Part shown: positions 16,377 to 25,231 of the stretch, piece by piece
Layout: the number at the start of each line of letters is the position of its first letter
Numbering within the stretch: position 1 is the first letter of the stretch
NCBI GenBank assembly: GCA_964452155.1
Contig: CAYVLC010000001.1
Coordinates: forward strand, 1 to 64,000
DNA: 64,000 bases
Direction of reading: 5' to 3'
Origin: UBA2632 sp964452155
GTDB lineage: Bacteria; Bacteroidota; Bacteroidia; Bacteroidales; Dysgonomonadaceae
Notes under the pieces: model-generated
Seen by the model: the letters and a program-made list of their open reading frames with translations, nothing else
Databases searched by the model: none
Told to the model about the DNA's origin: nothing
Position numbers and translations under genes: made by a program

Positions 16377-17909
16377 TTATTTTAAAACCCACATAAGTTT
16401 ATTTATTTCGTCATAGCCATCGTATTGACGTTCCAAGGCCTCAATCAAATTTTCGCGATTATAATTTGTTTCGGATGCTGGATATAACCAACGCATTGGA
16501 ATTGCATTTTTGTCGTTTTCGTTTAAACTACTACTCGGATTAATTGGAAATTCTGGAAATTTGTTGCGACGATATTCAAAGAAGCTGCTTTGAGAGTCTT
16601 GAAAAAACTGCAAGATGTATCGTTGCATCCAAATTTGTTTCAGTTGATCTGCTGTAGAGCTTTTAAATGTTGCTTCTCCAGTAAAATACCCATCAATGTA
16701 TGCATCAGTTATTGGCATGCCATGGGCATAGGTTGCATTAACAATCATTATATCTCTTAGTGCAGCTTTCACTCCCTCTTCGTAGAGATTTTTTGCATTA
16801 CCCGAAATCCATCCTTTGATGACAGCTTCTGCCAGAATTAATTGTTGTTCAGCAAATGTCAATATTCGTTGTGGGTCGCTTGCCTCTTCTTTCAAATAAC
16901 GATTGTTTATGAGAGAGTACTTGTTGCTGCTGTGCCCAGAATTCATTAAAGTGTAATCTATTGAAACATCAACTCCTACATAGGCGTCTGGGTCTGATTG
17001 AGTTTTACCTTCACTTATGAGTGCACCTGCTGGTTCAGCAAAATAATACATACGTCGATCATTCAGAATCTTTAAATTGTCGATGAGCAATGAACTAAGT
17101 ATTGTGCGGCTTGTGAAAATATTATTAGTGCCCGAAAGCGGGTGTTTGTTTTGAGATGAATAATTTAAACCGAAAAATCCAGTTGTATTATCTAGTATAT
17201 TTCCTGCTGCAACAATTTCCGCGAATCTAGATTTTAGATTAATTGAGCCAACAGTTTCTTTTTTGCTAATTGTCATCAATACTTTTAGTGTAAATGAGTT
17301 TATAGCTTTTCTCCATTTCACAGGATCGCCTTTATATGGTGTGGGATCGCCATCAAATTTTTTACTATTAGCAAAGTATTGATCTGCAGCTTGCAATTCT
17401 TTTAAAACATCTTCTAAAACTTGCTCCTGTTTGTCAAACTTAACTTTATACACACCGCTTGCTCCTTGGCCGGTTTCACTGTAGGGAATGTCACCCATTT
17501 CCATGGTCATTTTATAGAATATGTTTGCTCTCACAAAAGCACCAATGCCACGATAAGAATCTTCGGCAGGATTGCCTTTTGCATATTCAATCATTTTCTC
17601 GATGTCGGGGAGAATAGTCATGCTACCAAAACTACTAGCTCCAATTTTATTATATTGAGCATCCAACTGACCTTCGTTTGCATAGCCCACATATTTAGAG
17701 AGGGCATTATCAGCAATAAATGCTTTTCCGTCTTTCCCTGAAAATTTTGTGATTTCCAAGATCACGTTTGTTGCAAGAAGTGATGCGCTTACTTTTGTTG
17801 TGTCATCCGGATTTGTGTTTAAATCATCGAAATCATTACATCCAACTATCATTATAAGGGACAACAACATCATGCTTGTTATTTTGATATATCTTTCAAT
17901 TTTTTTCAT
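16377..17909 (-). CDS. SusD/RagB-like nutrient-binding outer-membrane lipoprotein
   Basis: 510 residues. Lipobox MIVGC (Cys24), then the DFDDLNTNPD opening usual for the SusD-like-2 type, helical TPR-like repeats, and the C-terminal segment ERQYDGYDEINKLMWVLK. Such proteins form the lid over the SusC barrel and capture oligosaccharides at the cell surface. Starts 44 bases after the SusC stop. The ligand cannot be read from the sequence. Confidence 0.95.
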   Translation of the reverse strand: MKKIERYIKITSMMLLSLIMIVGCNDFDDLNTNPDDTTKVSASLLATNVILEITKFSGKDGKAFIADNALSKYVGYANEGQLDAQYNKIGASSFGSMTILPDIEKMIEYAKGNPAEDSYRGIGAFVRANIFYKMTMEMGDIPYSETGQGASGVYKVKFDKQEQVLEDVLKELQAADQYFANSKKFDGDPTPYKGDPVKWRKAINSFTLKVLMTISKKETVGSINLKSRFAEIVAAGNILDNTTGFFGLNYSSQNKHPLSGTNNIFTSRTILSSLLIDNLKILNDRRMYYFAEPAGALISEGKTQSDPDAYVGVDVSIDYTLMNSGHSSNKYSLINNRYLKEEASDPQRILTFAEQQLILAEAVIKGWISGNAKNLYEEGVKAALRDIMIVNATYAHGMPITDAYIDGYFTGEATFKSSTADQLKQIWMQRYILQFFQDSQSSFFEYRRNKFPEFPINPSSSLNENDKNAIPMRWLYPASETNYNRENLIEALERQYDGYDEINKLMWVLK

Positions 17910-17953
17910 ATCTGTTCTTATTTATAAGATTTCTGTAATCTATATTTTAATAT

Positions 17954-20900
17954 TTAAAATACAAGTTTCAGGTTAAAACCTAAATATCGAATTGATGGAT
18001 CGCTAAAGTTTTCATAGCCTCCGTCTGGATCTGAATATTTGAACTGCTTTGCCCATAGAAATACATTTTGCCCAACTGCCGATATTGATGCGGCATTAGC
18101 ATTAAACTTTTCTGTTATTTGGATGGGTAGATTGTAAGTAAGCGATATTTCTCTAATTTTGAAAAATGTCGTTGAATATGCATCTAATGGTGATGGCGAC
18201 CCCCCCCAAGCGGTACCTTTATGTAAATTATTTTGGTATGTTTGGTAAGTTGTGGCTACATCATTTGGAGCATAAGTGCGTGTGTCATTTACAATATTTC
18301 CATAGGTGTCAAATGAAACATCGCCTGACACAACTTTTACTCCTTGTCCGATATAATTTTTAGATCCAGCAACTTCTGCATCTAAAAATCTTTCGGGGAC
18401 AACAGAATTTGGATGAGAACCAGCTCTCCACATATACATTTCGGTAACAGTTTCGGCAAGACCACCTACACGGCCATCCATGGAGATATGCAAGTCGAAG
18501 TGTTTGTATTTTAAAGATGAACTGAGACCCCATAGCCAATCTGGATCTGAATATCCAAATAATGATTGGTATTTTGAAAAGGTGGGTAATCCATTATTGT
18601 GAATAATGTTGCCCAGTGGGTCTTTTAGGTAATCATTTAGTACATAATGATCGACTCTATTGCCAACCTCTACCCAAGGTTTGTCGGCTGAGTAAGTTTC
18701 GTCGAGTTTAGAGTAATATCTTGCATACTTAGACCAGTTGAACGATACATCCCATTGCCAATTGTTGGTTTTTATGGGAGTTCCACTTAATGTTACTTCA
18801 AGCCCTTTTCTGACAATTTCCTCTTCAGTATTTACAAAGTTGGATGTGTAACCAGATGCTGGACTAATACCTGCTTTTCGGAGGAAATCGAACATTCTTT
18901 TTTCATAGTAAGAAACATCTAAAGATGCTCTATTTTTGAATATGTTTATTGCAGTTCCAACTTCAAATGTAGAGGCCGATTCGGGTAACACGTCTATACC
19001 TCTAATAGTTGTGGGATAAGATGCAGCAGTTAAGTCTCCCCAAGCATTGGTTTTAATAGAGTAAACAGAATTGATATCATATACACTTGCTGGAGTTTTT
19101 GATGATGTCCACGAACCCCTAAGTTTCCATAACGATAACCAATCAAATTTAGGGAGAAGCTCAGATGCTACAAAGCTACCAGATACAGACGGATATAAGT
19201 AAGACCTGGTTTCCTCTGAGAGTGTAGAGCTCCAGTCGTTTCTAAGCGTAAACTCTGTATATAATAAGCTTTTCCATGATGCTCCAATTCTTCCATACAA
19301 GCTGTTTACTTGTTGTTTGTAAATAACAGATTTTACTGCTACAGGATTGATTGAGGCCTTTAGCGAATAAAATGCTGGAATAGACAGTCCACCTTTGGTT
19401 AGAGATTCTATACCGTCGTCTTGGGTGTAATAAATTGTTCCACCAATGAAGCCATCAAATCTAAAGTCCTTGAAAGTTTTGTCGGCCGATAGTAAAACAT
19501 CGTTGTTTATACTGTATCCTCTACCTAGACCGATGTTGAATGACCCTCTTTGCGATTCACCCCACACTTCGCTTCCACCTCTGAGTACTTGTGCAGTTCC
19601 TGCTCCTTGAAAAGATCCTTTTGAAATTGTAATATCTTGTCGATCACTGTAGATATCAAAGCCAGAGCGGACAGTGGCTTTCAACCATGGTGTGAAATTG
19701 TAATCTGCAGAAACAGATCCATTAAAAATATCACGGTCAATGCTGTGGGTTCTTTCTTTGCGATCGAAATATGGATTGTTGTTACCTGCAGTGTAGCTGC
19801 TATTTTGAACTTCATTTTCAACTAACCAGTAGTCTTTGTAATTTCTAATATCGTAGTCGGGTGCAGACCAAACCAATAAGTTATACATTGGATCGTACCC
19901 TCTATAACCACCAAATCCTTTATTGGGCGATTTTTGCTTATTGTAGGCCATGGAGGCAGAGAGTAGAAACTTATCAATCTTCATGTCTCCGCCTAAGCTA
20001 AATGTGATTTTATCATAAGTTGAATTGGGATACTGTCCTTTGTTGTTTACCCATGTGGCAGATGTGCGGAAGCTTCCAAATTCTCCTTGTTGTACCAAGT
20101 TGACATTATTATTCAGAATATAGCCTTGTTCAAGAAAGTTTTTGAAATTATCTTTACCAATAGGCAAATAAGGCATTGGCATCATCGATTTTGAAATAGG
20201 ATCCCATTGAATAACTTCTCGTCCATCGAGTGGTAATCCCCAAGAACCATCACCCGAACGTACATATTCGAGCAGACCGTTGGCATTCTTTTTGACAACT
20301 CGTCCGAAGCTTGATTGCATTTCTGGAATGGCCAAGTGACCAGCTGCAAACATAGTTCCTGAATTTATAGAAATGGAAAGACCTTTCTTTGCCAATCCTT
20401 TTTGAGTAGTTATCATGATTGCTCCACTCGCTCCTCGATAACCGTAAAGAGCTGATGCAGTAGCACCCTTCAGTACACTTATGTTCTCTATATCGTCAGA
20501 GGGAATATCTCTCAAAGTCATGTTTGCATAGGGTACTCCGTCGATAACCAATAGGGGGTTCTCTCCACGTATCTGAATTGAAGGATCTGCAGTAAATTCA
20601 GTACTATTTTTTACTAATAAACCTGCAATTTTACCTGTCAAAGAGGTTCCAAGATCAATACCTTTCACTGTTTGTAATCCTTTTCCTTCAAGTGCTTGCA
20701 CTGAATATCCGAGTGCTTTCTCTTCGCGTTTGATGCCTAGTGCGGTAACAACTAGTTCGCTAAGTGTTTGCGTGTCTTCTTTCATAACAATTTCAAAAGA
20801 AGTTTTGCCTGTTGTGCTCATTACTATATCGCTATATCCAATGTATGATATTTTGATATTTGCATTTTTAGTTACACTTAGCGTAAAGTTGCCGTCGAAG

Positions 20901-21367
20901 TCAGTAACAGTACCGTTGCTTTCGGGGCCTGTCTCAATAATGTTTGCACCAATGACAGGCACTCCTTCGGCATCCACTACTCGTCCTTTGATAGTAGTTT
21001 TCTGTTGAGAAGTTGCTTTGTTAGTAACTGATTTATCATCTTGGACAAGGGCGATGATATTGTTGTTTTTTTCATATTTAATGTCACTGTTGGCAAGGAG
21101 TTGCTTCATAACATCTTCAACATTAGAGTTTTTTACATTGAGTGTGCTTTTCTTTTCTAAAATAGATAGCGACTCATTGTAAAAAAAGCGAAAGTCACTT
21201 ACTTTCTCAATCTCTTTGAGAGTTTCTCTCAAGGTTTTGTTCTGAACATTGACAGTGATTTGAGAAAAAGAAGGTAAGACAAAAGCTAGTGTCATAATCA
21301 AGACAAGCAGTTTAGCGATGCTAAAGAGCTTATCGTCTTCTAGTAACCGATTTTTTTTCATAGACAA
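17954..21367 (-). CDS. SusC/RagA TonB-dependent outer-membrane transporter with STN signalling domain
   Basis: 1137 residues. Signal peptide (about 1-36, ends VLPSFSQ), an STN secretin/TonB short domain (about 37-105, TLRETLKEIEKVSDFRFFY), a carboxypeptidase-regulatory-like domain (about 125-205, IKGRVVDAEGVPVIGANI), the plug (about 210-340, with IQIRGENPLLVIDGVPY and VLKGATASALYG) and a large beta-barrel ending YLGFNLKLVF with a terminal Phe. The STN domain is what contacts FecR-type anti-sigma factors, and exactly such a pair is encoded just upstream, so this transporter senses as well as imports. Two nearby starts (MSMKK) give almost the same protein. Confidence 0.97.
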   Translation of the reverse strand: MSMKKNRLLEDDKLFSIAKLLVLIMTLAFVLPSFSQITVNVQNKTLRETLKEIEKVSDFRFFYNESLSILEKKSTLNVKNSNVEDVMKQLLANSDIKYEKNNNIIALVQDDKSVTNKATSQQKTTIKGRVVDAEGVPVIGANIIETGPESNGTVTDFDGNFTLSVTKNANIKISYIGYSDIVMSTTGKTSFEIVMKEDTQTLSELVVTALGIKREEKALGYSVQALEGKGLQTVKGIDLGTSLTGKIAGLLVKNSTEFTADPSIQIRGENPLLVIDGVPYANMTLRDIPSDDIENISVLKGATASALYGYRGASGAIMITTQKGLAKKGLSISINSGTMFAAGHLAIPEMQSSFGRVVKKNANGLLEYVRSGDGSWGLPLDGREVIQWDPISKSMMPMPYLPIGKDNFKNFLEQGYILNNNVNLVQQGEFGSFRTSATWVNNKGQYPNSTYDKITFSLGGDMKIDKFLLSASMAYNKQKSPNKGFGGYRGYDPMYNLLVWSAPDYDIRNYKDYWLVENEVQNSSYTAGNNNPYFDRKERTHSIDRDIFNGSVSADYNFTPWLKATVRSGFDIYSDRQDITISKGSFQGAGTAQVLRGGSEVWGESQRGSFNIGLGRGYSINNDVLLSADKTFKDFRFDGFIGGTIYYTQDDGIESLTKGGLSIPAFYSLKASINPVAVKSVIYKQQVNSLYGRIGASWKSLLYTEFTLRNDWSSTLSEETRSYLYPSVSGSFVASELLPKFDWLSLWKLRGSWTSSKTPASVYDINSVYSIKTNAWGDLTAASYPTTIRGIDVLPESASTFEVGTAINIFKNRASLDVSYYEKRMFDFLRKAGISPASGYTSNFVNTEEEIVRKGLEVTLSGTPIKTNNWQWDVSFNWSKYARYYSKLDETYSADKPWVEVGNRVDHYVLNDYLKDPLGNIIHNNGLPTFSKYQSLFGYSDPDWLWGLSSSLKYKHFDLHISMDGRVGGLAETVTEMYMWRAGSHPNSVVPERFLDAEVAGSKNYIGQGVKVVSGDVSFDTYGNIVNDTRTYAPNDVATTYQTYQNNLHKGTAWGGSPSPLDAYSTTFFKIREISLTYNLPIQITEKFNANAASISAVGQNVFLWAKQFKYSDPDGGYENFSDPSIRYLGFNLKLVF

Positions 21368-21402
21368 AAGTTGTATTAATATTTAGTTAATGGTAAAGAT
21401 TA

Positions 21403-21437
21403 AAACATAGAGTTTATGTTTATAAATATCTATGTTT
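21403..21437. promoter_or_regulatory. Inverted repeat upstream of susC
   Basis: AAACATAGA (21403-21411) and TCTATGTTT (21429-21437) are perfect inverted copies, 36-70 bases before the susC start and just after the FecR stop. It could be a weak terminator for the sigma-FecR unit or an operator in the ECF-dependent susC promoter. Confidence 0.35.
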
Positions 21438-21480
21438 AAATAATACAACGGGGTGGATTATTTCCTCTAATACAAACTGT

Positions 21481-22476
21481 CTATTTAAAGTTATTTAACA
21501 TGTTATCTCTCTTGTAAAGTGTAACGGTTGTGTCCTTCACATCGTAATACATTGGAGATGTAAGAGATAGAATGTCAAGGGCATTTTTAATACTGCTGCT
21601 CCCAAGCGTTCCCGAAAAACGCATTTGACTTAGTTCTTCTGAAGCAAATACGATTTCAATGTTATATATTCTTGAAAGTGTTTGAGCAATTTGACTGAAA
21701 GTTTGGTTGTTGAAGTAGATGTTCCCTTTTCTCCACTCAACAAAGTTTGCTGCATCTACTTCATCTATGGTCAATTTGTTGTTTGCCTTGTCGAATACTG
21801 CTCTTTGGTTTACATCCAAAACTTTCACCTGATTTGACGCCTCTACTTTTACTTGTCCTTCAAGCAATACAGCATAAATGAATGCGTCTATTTCATACGA
21901 CCGTACATTGAACGAAGTGCCAAGGGCTTGTACATCCATCGATTTTGTTTGTACTACAAAGGGAAGTTTCTTATTGCTGGTAACTTCAAAAAATGCTTCG
22001 CCCTCAAGATAAATCAAACGGTCTTTTTGATTATAACTATTGTTGTAGGTAATGGTTGATTCTGAGTTTATCCATACTTTAGTGCCATCGGGCAAAACAA
22101 CTTCAGCTTTTTCTCCTTTTTGTGCTGTTATGGTGACAGGATGAAAGTTGACGTTACTGTTTTGGGTAATATATATAACAGCTAGAGCTGTAATAATGGG
22201 CAGTAGGAATATTGCTGCCCACTGTAGTATTTTATTCTTGTTTATTGGGAAGATTAGTTTGGGTTTTTTGTCACCAATCTCTTTGTAAATGTTTTGGAAC
22301 ATGCGTTTCTCGACTTGTTCATCGATTACGGAGTGAGAATTGGCTAATTTCTCTTCAAAAAAAGAATCAATCTTCTTATTAGAAGTAAGATATGCTTGTA
22401 ATTCTTCCATCTCTAGTAGAGATGCTTCATCTCTCAGATATTTCTCAAGTAGCTCTATGTAGTAATTCTTTTTCAT
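21481..22476 (-). CDS. FecR-family anti-sigma factor
   Basis: 331 residues, inner-membrane protein: a cytoplasmic N-terminal part (1-80) that holds the sigma factor, one membrane span (about 84-105, WAAIFLLPIITALAVIYI), the periplasmic FecR domain (about 115-215, EVVLPDGTKVWINSESTI, EGEAFFEV) and a C-terminal DUF4974 domain (FSQIAQTLSRIYNIEIVF) that meets the STN domain of the transporter. Lies 64 bases after the sigma gene and 110 bases before susC; together the three form the trans-envelope switch for this locus. Confidence 0.95.
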   Translation of the reverse strand: MKKNYYIELLEKYLRDEASLLEMEELQAYLTSNKKIDSFFEEKLANSHSVIDEQVEKRMFQNIYKEIGDKKPKLIFPINKNKILQWAAIFLLPIITALAVIYITQNSNVNFHPVTITAQKGEKAEVVLPDGTKVWINSESTITYNNSYNQKDRLIYLEGEAFFEVTSNKKLPFVVQTKSMDVQALGTSFNVRSYEIDAFIYAVLLEGQVKVEASNQVKVLDVNQRAVFDKANNKLTIDEVDAANFVEWRKGNIYFNNQTFSQIAQTLSRIYNIEIVFASEELSQMRFSGTLGSSSIKNALDILSLTSPMYYDVKDTTVTLYKRDNMLNNFK

Positions 22477-22540
22477 TTGTATTGTATTCTCTATCTATAT
22501 TACAATCTCATTGAAGAGTTCCGCTAATGGTTTCTTTTCA

Positions 22541-23131
22541 TTAAATTAAATTAACTAGCAAGGCAAAGTAAAAAATCTTGTCGTAGTTCTTTTCAAATTC
22601 GGCTCTGATAAATTTCATTGCAAGGGAGATTTGGGTTTCGACAGTACTCACTGATATGTCCATCATCTCAGCAATTTCCTTAGTGCTTAGGTCTTTTTTT
22701 TTCTTTAGAATAAATATTTTCTTTCTAGATGGAGGAAGTTGCTCTATTAATTGGTTTATAAATTTCTCTAGCCATTTAAAGTCGATTTCATTTTCCGTGC
22801 TATTGTCCTCTTTGCTTTGTCTGTTTAATATATACTCTTGATATACATACTCAACTGTTTGTCGTTTGTACTTATTGAATAATAGGTTCTTAGCAATAGT
22901 TGAAAGATACGACAGTATTTGATGTTGAGGATCTATTTGCTTATGAACTTCCCACAATCTAATGAAAGTAGATTGCACTATTTCTTCAGCCATATACTTA
23001 TCTCCTTTTGAAATAGTCATAATGAAGTTGTACAATTTACCACTGTATCTGTTGTAAATTGCTTCAAATGCTTTTACTGAACCATTCTTTAGTTCTGTCA
23101 ATTCATTTTGTTCATAATTGGCGTTAATCAT
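22541..23131 (-). CDS. ECF RNA polymerase sigma factor (Bacteroidota sus type)
   Basis: 196 residues. Sigma region 2 at about 20-85 (FEAIYNRYSGKLYNF, EEIVQSTFIRLWEV, YLSTIAKNLLFNKYKRQ) and region 4 at about 125-185 (LPPSRKKIFILKK, STKEIAEMMDISVSTVETQI). It is the first gene of the FecR-SusCD locus and should direct transcription of susC when the substrate is sensed. A TATCTTTG box on the minus strand (plus 23196-23203) lies about 65 bases upstream and would give basal expression. Confidence 0.95.
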   Translation of the reverse strand: MINANYEQNELTELKNGSVKAFEAIYNRYSGKLYNFIMTISKGDKYMAEEIVQSTFIRLWEVHKQIDPQHQILSYLSTIAKNLLFNKYKRQTVEYVYQEYILNRQSKEDNSTENEIDFKWLEKFINQLIEQLPPSRKKIFILKKKKDLSTKEIAEMMDISVSTVETQISLAMKFIRAEFEKNYDKIFYFALLVNLI

Positions 23132-23195
23132 AATGCGAATAGAATCTCAAATTAATTAAAGTACTTCATGCATTTCGACTAATGTACAGTTGTTT

Positions 23196-23203
23196 CAAAG
23201 ATA
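23196..23203 (-). promoter_or_regulatory. -7 box of the sigma factor gene
   Basis: Minus-strand TATCTTTG, a perfect -7 match; -33 not clear. Confidence 0.4.
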
Positions 23204-23345
23204 AAAAAGATAGTTGATAAACATTGCTTTGCAAAGAAATATTTCAGACTATGCCATAGGTTTGCAGCTATAGTGGTATTTTTTAATTCGTGCAAGATAA
23301 TGATTATTATACAATTAGTATATATATATAGTGATTAAAAATAAT

Positions 23346-23389
23346 GATGTCCACCAGCTTGTTCTTTTAGAAACTATCAGATGGACATC
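23346..23389 (-). terminator. Terminator after the GH123 remnant
   Basis: GATGTCCA (23346-23353) pairs with TGGACATC (23382-23389); the minus-strand continuation is T-rich. The same ATGTCCACC...GGACAT hairpin follows the intact GH123 gene (25079-25121), so the terminator was duplicated with the gene. Confidence 0.55.
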
Positions 23390-23431
23390 TTACTGTTGAT
23401 TGTGCAAATATTTACACCTGTTTAGTAATCG

Positions 23432-23795
23432 TTACTTACTAAAAAGTGAAGAATTATTCAAAAATCGTTTGCCTCCTTTAAGCATCTCACTTAGGTTATC
23501 AGGTTTTTCAAGTACATTAAAACAGCTCAAGCATTTGATTGAACTCAGCTAAACTTTCTTTTCCTTTAGGAGTGTTGTCTTGCTCTAGTTCTGCTCTCAC
23601 AATTCTGATTATTTTTGCATCTTGAATACATTCCATCAATTGCTCGAAACGGATTGAGCTGCGTCCATTGGGGTAAACAACATAGGTGTTGCCTGCAGGC
23701 CATGTTCTAAATCTAGAGTCAACAAGAGCATCTTTGGTATTGCATGCAAGCAAGATGGAATCTGCAGCAATAAGAGTAATTATTTTTTTGTGCAT
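23432..23795 (-). pseudogene. Deleted and frameshifted GH123/DUF4091 copy fused to a lipoprotein signal
   Basis: A 22-residue lipoprotein signal (MHKKIITLIAADSILLACNT) is followed at once by the last part of a GH123-like protein: LVDSRFRTWPAG, RSSIRFEQLMECIQD, RIVRAELEQDN, ESLAEFNQMLELF, about 85% like the C-terminus of the intact gene at 25232-27013. One extra T then makes an early stop at 23517; past it the frame continues NVLEKPDNL up to a TAA at 23432-23434. About 480 internal residues with the catalytic Asp-Glu are missing. The different signal sequence shows this was a paralogue, not a partial copy. Confidence 0.85.
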
Positions 23796-25072
23796 ACCTA
23801 TTAATCGTTTGTTGTTATAAAGACTAGCTATTCAAATGGCATTTTTCTCTTAGTTTAGGTTGAGAAGTTTATTTATTTAGGCGCAAACAATTTTGATATT
23901 GCAACGATTGCAAAACAAAAGGTAGTATCGATAGTTCTATAAGGAGCCTATAATTTTAAAACTTCATAAGAATGGATGAATAATAGGAGATCGTATTTTG
24001 TATTTAGGGCAAACTGTATGTCTTTTTACTACTCCATTTTATTTTTTTTAGACCTTTTTCTAAACTTTACACCAACTTTTTGAAACAAAAATAATCAAAA
24101 TGTTTCAATGAAGGTGGTTCTTTTAAAAAAAGTATGCTTTTATTGTTGTTTTCATGAGGTAGTTATAAATTACATAGATGGATTTAAATTTTCCAATATA
24201 TGTAATTATAATTTGAGACTGGAAATATTATTTCCAGCTCTTGTTTTACAATTTATATATGGAAAAGTGGTTTTCAGCTACTTTATTTTAAATATACAAT
24301 TAAAAACTCTGTTTCCATAAGCACATTTATTAAATGACCTTATGGAGTAGCAAAATCCATGAGTAAAAATTAATATAAGTAAGTGGAAAAACAAAAACCA
24401 TGAAATAAATTATTTAAAAGCCATTGAAAATAAAAACGACAGTAAAGATATATTTTTTGAAGAAATGAAAACTCACTGAAATATGAAGAATTTTTTTACT
24501 AAGAGGTTTTCTATACTCCATAAACCTAATAAATTTTATAGCTGGCTAGTAGAGCAGTAACAAAAAGTGTAGTTTTTTATTGCAGAGATGCTTTTTACTT
24601 TCTTTTCAGCAGTTCTTTTTTTGCATAGTATCTTTTCATTATAGTTTTTGCCAATAAATTTTATGCTGAGGTGCCTTTTTGTAGGTGTAAATAGTGATAC
24701 AATTCTATATAAGTGCCATTATGATAGATGACAGACCACAATACAATTATTATATAATACACTAAGGTTACTAAAGCGAGTAGCTTTTTCACACTTCCTA
24801 TAGATGGTGTAGTACTGGATAGGAAATTCAGAAGTTTTGTTTCATGCAGTATTTGAAATAGGCTGTTGCAATTTTGTAACGTGTGTTTGGCGTTGGCAAA
24901 AGATCAATTTTCTTTGCTCCACTTAAGTTTATTCGCGTAAGCGAAAAATATAACCTTATTTATTTGCTGTGTACGCTACACAACGAATGCAAACTGGTGA
25001 GAGAGATGGGGATGCTTCAAACAGTAATACAACAAACAAATATAAACTGTACAGTTACTCCTTTTGTGATCT
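23796..25072. other. AT-rich gene desert
   Basis: About 1.3 kb, very AT-rich, with stop codons in every frame and no recognisable protein remnant. Small structures: CTGGAAA/TTTCCAG hairpin (24219-24237), an inverted pair TTATGGAGTA (24340-24349) and TACTCCATAA (24514-24523), and a TTCGC-GTAA-GCGAA hairpin near 24933-24947. Probably decayed DNA left by loss of the GH123 paralogue and neighbours. Confidence 0.45.
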
Positions 25073-25121
25073 AAAAAAATGTCCACCAATGAGCTTAATC
25101 AAAAAACTCACTGGTGGACAT
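25073..25121 (-). terminator. Terminator of the intact GH123 gene
   Basis: ATGTCCACCA-TGAG pairs with CTCA-TGGTGGACAT (25079-25121); on the minus strand a run of seven T follows. About 110 bases past the stop. Confidence 0.75.
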
Positions 25122-25231
25122 CATGATTAATGTTTGAATCTTACTATGTAGGATATAACTATTAGCTACTTAGTCTTATCTTATTAAAAAGTCTCAAAAC
25201 AAAAAATTGTTTTGCAGAGACTACTCAATAG

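Noticed and set aside
24108..25074. Short open frames in the AT-rich desert
   Set aside because: Length and composition expected by chance in AT-rich DNA; no start signals.
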